In this document: positions 61,528 through 64,000 of the stretch, one piece after another
How the letters are laid out: each line of letters opens with the position of its first letter
How positions within the stretch are numbered: position 1 is the first letter of the stretch
DNA from: Kribbella flavida DSM 17836
GTDB lineage: Bacteria; Actinomycetota; Actinomycetes; Propionibacteriales; Kribbellaceae
DNA length: 64,000 bases
Reading direction: 5' to 3'
NCBI RefSeq assembly: GCF_000024345.1
Contig: NC_013729.1
Coordinates: 1,860,001-1,924,000 of the forward strand
Translations under genes and position numbers: made by a program
Notes under the pieces: generated by a model
Databases searched by the model: none
The model's input: only the letters and a program-made list of their open reading frames with translations
What the model was told of the DNA's origin: nothing

Positions 61528-61570
61528 GGGTGTGTCTCCCAGTTCCTGCGCGGAACTGGGAGACACACCC
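61528..61570. terminator. 19-bp perfect stem between GH31 and GH3
   Basis: Arms of 19 bases (61528-61546 and 61552-61570, outer part GGGTGTGTCTCCC) pair without a mismatch around the loop TGCGC. It starts one base after the GH31 stop and ends 3 bp before the GH3 stop on the other strand, so it ends transcription from both sides. Confidence 0.9.
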
Positions 61571-61573
61571 GCC

Positions 61574-64000
61574 CTAGTGGAACAGGAACGTCAGCTTCTC
61601 CAGCGAGATCTCCTCGCTGGAGAAGACGACGTACAGGGCCCGTACGCCGTCAGCCGGCGCGAGGGTCGCGACCTGGTCGGTCCAGGTGTGGCGGTGACCG
61701 GTCGGCGGGACGTCGATGGTGCCCAGCAGGGTCCCCCGCAGCGGGTCGTCGAGCCTGAGTTCGAGCGTCGCGGATCGGGCGTGCTCGGACGCGACGGTCG
61801 CAACGCAGCGACCGGGTCCGGCTGACAGGTCGACGTCCTCGAAGAGCAGCCAGGCGCCCGCTTCCAGCGACCGGACGGCGTCGCCGCGGACCGGCGTCGT
61901 ATCGGTGAGCGTGACCGCGCAGTACTCGTCGAACGCCGTCGCGGCCAGCGGTCCGCCGCTGATCGCGCGCGGCGGGATCCGTTCGCCGTGCACGTCGAAC
62001 GCCGCTGTCAGCCGGGTGTCGGTGCAGAACCGGCCGACCAGGACGCTGTGCCGGGCGGTTTCGACGCAGCGCCGGTTGCGGGTGACGTCGAAGAACGCCA
62101 GCTCGGCGGCCGGCAGCTCGAAGTGCACCTGAATGCTTTCGCCCGCCGCCAGCGAGACCCGCCGGAAGTCGCGCAGCTGACGCAGCGGCTGCTTGGCACG
62201 GGACCGCTGCTGGTGCGTGTACAGCTGGACCACCTCGCGGCCGGCTCTGGACCCGGTGTTCGTGACGGTCAGGCTCACCTGGAGCACACCGTCGGCGGGT
62301 ACGGAGGTCGAGCACAGCCGCAGGTCGGAGTACGCGAAGGTGGTGTAGCTCAGGCCGTGGCCGAACGGGTAGAGCGGCCTGCCCCGGTAGTACAGGTACG
62401 TGGCGTCGGTGGCGACGATGTCGTAGTCGAGCAGGTCGGGCAGGTCCGCGGCGGACCGGTACCAGGTCTGCGGCAACCGGCCGGACGGGTCCGTGTCGCC
62501 GAACAGGACGTCGGCCAGCGCCCGGCCGTACTCCTGACCGCCGTGCGCCGACCAGAGCAGCGCGGGCAGGTGCTCGTCGGCCCACTCGACCGAGAACGGG
62601 TAGCTGCTCGACATCACCAGCACCGTCCGGGAGTTGGCCGCGTGCACGGCCCGGACCAGCCGGTCCTGGCCGGCCGGCAGGTCCAGCGCCTCGCGGTCCT
62701 CGGTCTCCCGGCCGTTGACCAGCGGATGGTTGCCTGCAACAACGATTGCGACGTCGGCGCGGGCGGCCAGCTCGGCGGCCACCGCGGCGCCGTCGACGAG
62801 CGTCACCACGGCGAACGCCGTCGCGGAGTCCGCGTCCTCGGCGGTCGCCGTCACCGACCCGTCCGGCTGCACGGTCACGAAGCGGCCGCTGTTGCGGTGC
62901 CGGAGCACCGCGCTGGTTTCGCCGGCGGGGCAGAGCTCGAAGGTCTCGTTGACCTCCCAGGTGCTCGGGCCCGGGTGGTCGGCTCTCAGCACACCGCCAT
63001 CGGTCACCGTGACGTACGACCCGGTCTGCACCGACCGAAGCGTCCAGGCCGCGCCACCCCAGTCGAAGAGATCGAACCCGCCGGACGGACCCAGCCCCAG
63101 GACGCCGTCCTCGCCCGCGCTCAGGCAGCCGCCGGGCACGCGGAGCTCGACCCGGTCGACGCCTTCGCAGAACTCCACGGCCTCCGCGCCCAGCCGCTCG
63201 ACCAGACCGTCACGGGCGGTCACGCGGTACGGCAGGGTGCCGGAGTACCAGTCCTCGTAGAGGGTGTCGGCGAGCGGGCCGACGATCGCGACCCGCCGGG
63301 TGGTCGCGGGGTCCAGCGGCAGCACGTGGCACTCGTGCTTGAGCAGCACGATCGACTGCCGGGCCGCTTCCTGCGCGAGCTGCCGGTGCTCGGGGCAGCC
63401 GACGACCTCGTCGTCCAGGGCGGCGTACGGGTCGAGCTCGGGCGGGTCGAACTCGCCCAGCCGGAAGCGCACGGCCAGTGCGTGCCGGACGGCCTGGTCG
63501 ATGTCGTCCTGGGTCAGCAGACCACGGTCCAGAGCGGCGGTCAGGTGCCGCGTCGACGGTCCTGCGTCGTTGTCGTCCTGCGTGAAGCTGTCGACCCCGG
63601 CGCAGAGCGCGGCCGCGTACGCCGTCGGCCCGTCGGCGTAATACCGCTGGAGCTCGTACAGGTTCGCGGGCGCGCCGGCGTCGCTGACCACCAGCAGGTC
63701 GTCCTCGGTCCAGCTGCGCAGGGCGTCGTTGATCAACGGGCTGAGGTGGGCGGGCCGTCCGTTCACCAGGTTGTACGACGGCATCACCGCGACGGCCGCA
63801 CCGGCCGCGATCGGGGCCCGGAAGGCCGGCAGTTCGTAGTCGTGCAGGACGCGCGGCGGCAGGTTGCTCGACGTCGTGCAGCGGTCCGTCTCGTTGTTGT
63901 AGGCGAGGAAGTGCTTGAGCGTCGGCGCGGTCTTCAACGGGCCGGGCGCGGTCCCGGTCAGCCCCTGGCCGTAGGCGACGGCCAGCAGCCCGGTGAGCCA
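61574..64000 (-). CDS. GH3 beta-glycosidase with inserted fascin-like beta-trefoil and CBM6-like C-terminus (5' end outside window)
   Basis: 808 codons are visible; the start lies beyond 64000, with about 150-200 residues probably missing. The GH3 barrel is recognised by KHFLAYNNE, MPSYNLVNGRP and VVSDAGAP (catalytic Asp107 in visible numbering), the alpha/beta sandwich by LKHECHVLPLD and VAIVGPLADTLYEDW, and the Fn3-like domain by GREVVQLYTHQQRS. Between the sandwich halves, where many relatives have PA14, a beta-trefoil-like segment sits (DWGGAAWTLRSVQTGSYVTV; RNSGRFVTVQPDGSV). The last 120 residues (ARSATLELRLDDP, LYVVFSSEEISLEKLTF) are like CBM6. Probably a beta-glucosidase or beta-xylosidase of the xyloglucan locus. 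Confidence 0.88.
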   Translation of the reverse strand, partial: WLTGLLAVAYGQGLTGTAPGPLKTAPTLKHFLAYNNETDRCTTSSNLPPRVLHDYELPAFRAPIAAGAAVAVMPSYNLVNGRPAHLSPLINDALRSWTEDDLLVVSDAGAPANLYELQRYYADGPTAYAAALCAGVDSFTQDDNDAGPSTRHLTAALDRGLLTQDDIDQAVRHALAVRFRLGEFDPPELDPYAALDDEVVGCPEHRQLAQEAARQSIVLLKHECHVLPLDPATTRRVAIVGPLADTLYEDWYSGTLPYRVTARDGLVERLGAEAVEFCEGVDRVELRVPGGCLSAGEDGVLGLGPSGGFDLFDWGGAAWTLRSVQTGSYVTVTDGGVLRADHPGPSTWEVNETFELCPAGETSAVLRHRNSGRFVTVQPDGSVTATAEDADSATAFAVVTLVDGAAVAAELAARADVAIVVAGNHPLVNGRETEDREALDLPAGQDRLVRAVHAANSRTVLVMSSSYPFSVEWADEHLPALLWSAHGGQEYGRALADVLFGDTDPSGRLPQTWYRSAADLPDLLDYDIVATDATYLYYRGRPLYPFGHGLSYTTFAYSDLRLCSTSVPADGVLQVSLTVTNTGSRAGREVVQLYTHQQRSRAKQPLRQLRDFRRVSLAAGESIQVHFELPAAELAFFDVTRNRRCVETARHSVLVGRFCTDTRLTAAFDVHGERIPPRAISGGPLAATAFDEYCAVTLTDTTPVRGDAVRSLEAGAWLLFEDVDLSAGPGRCVATVASEHARSATLELRLDDPLRGTLLGTIDVPPTGHRHTWTDQVATLAPADGVRALYVVFSSEEISLEKLTFLFH

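Overview
High-GC actinobacterial chromosome segment. GC-rich third codon positions, many GTG starts, AGGAGG-type ribosome binding sites, lipobox ABC binding proteins and the gene families present all point to Actinomycetota. The HPPD/HGD/FAH set and the many LacI-controlled sugar loci suggest Propionibacteriales, probably Kribbella or a relative; that placement is inference. No rRNA, tRNA, CRISPR array, integrase, insertion sequence or prophage gene was recognised, and the window reads as ordinary chromosome.

Layout. 1-2.8 kb: end of a membrane-protein operon and two secreted proteins on the minus strand (a delta-60-repeat beta-propeller and an endonuclease/exonuclease/phosphatase). 2.9-8.7 kb: a MerR regulator divergent from a polytopic membrane protein, SDR, alpha/beta hydrolase and CoA-transferase, with a palindrome over the shared promoter. 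8.9-13.8 kb: an RbsA/RbsC/RbsB-like sugar importer with a convergent LacI regulator. 13.9-19.2 kb: malic enzyme, VanZ-like and YqgE proteins, DUF3039 protein, Uma2-type nuclease and a DEAD/DEAH helicase. 19.5-23.6 kb: an MmyB-type regulator divergent from an SDR with two matched operators, a zinc-ribbon miniprotein, a decayed MFS gene, a membrane protein and an IclR regulator. 23.7-34.4 kb: tyrosine/homogentisate breakdown (Lrp regulator, hppD, and further on fahA, a conserved hypothetical and hmgA), interrupted by an FAD-linked oxidase and a lipoprotein/response regulator/sensor kinase operon resembling cseABC. 34.5-45.5 kb: a 5'-nucleotidase-family enzyme, nicotinamidase, SDRs, a quinone/ring-cleaving VOC dioxygenase locus with MarR-like repeats, LuxR and TetR regulators, a TSUP exporter and a PAP2 phosphatase.

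45.6-64 kb is a plant-cell-wall polysaccharide region. First comes a complete galactan locus comparable to Bacillus gan: LacI regulator, two permeases and binding protein on the minus strand, divergent from GH42 beta-galactosidase and secreted GH53 endo-galactanase, with a pair of matching operators in the divergent promoter. An alditol oxidase follows. Then a LacI-ABC-GH31 alpha-xylosidase operon has a 27-bp perfect palindrome at its promoter. It converges on a GH3 enzyme (N-terminus outside the window) that carries an inserted beta-trefoil-like domain and a CBM6-like tail. Together GH31 and GH3 suggest use of xyloglucan oligosaccharides.

The most useful new information is regulatory: eight divergent or self-controlled promoters carry clear repeats that pair with an adjacent or nearby regulator. 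I found no convincing wholly new system.
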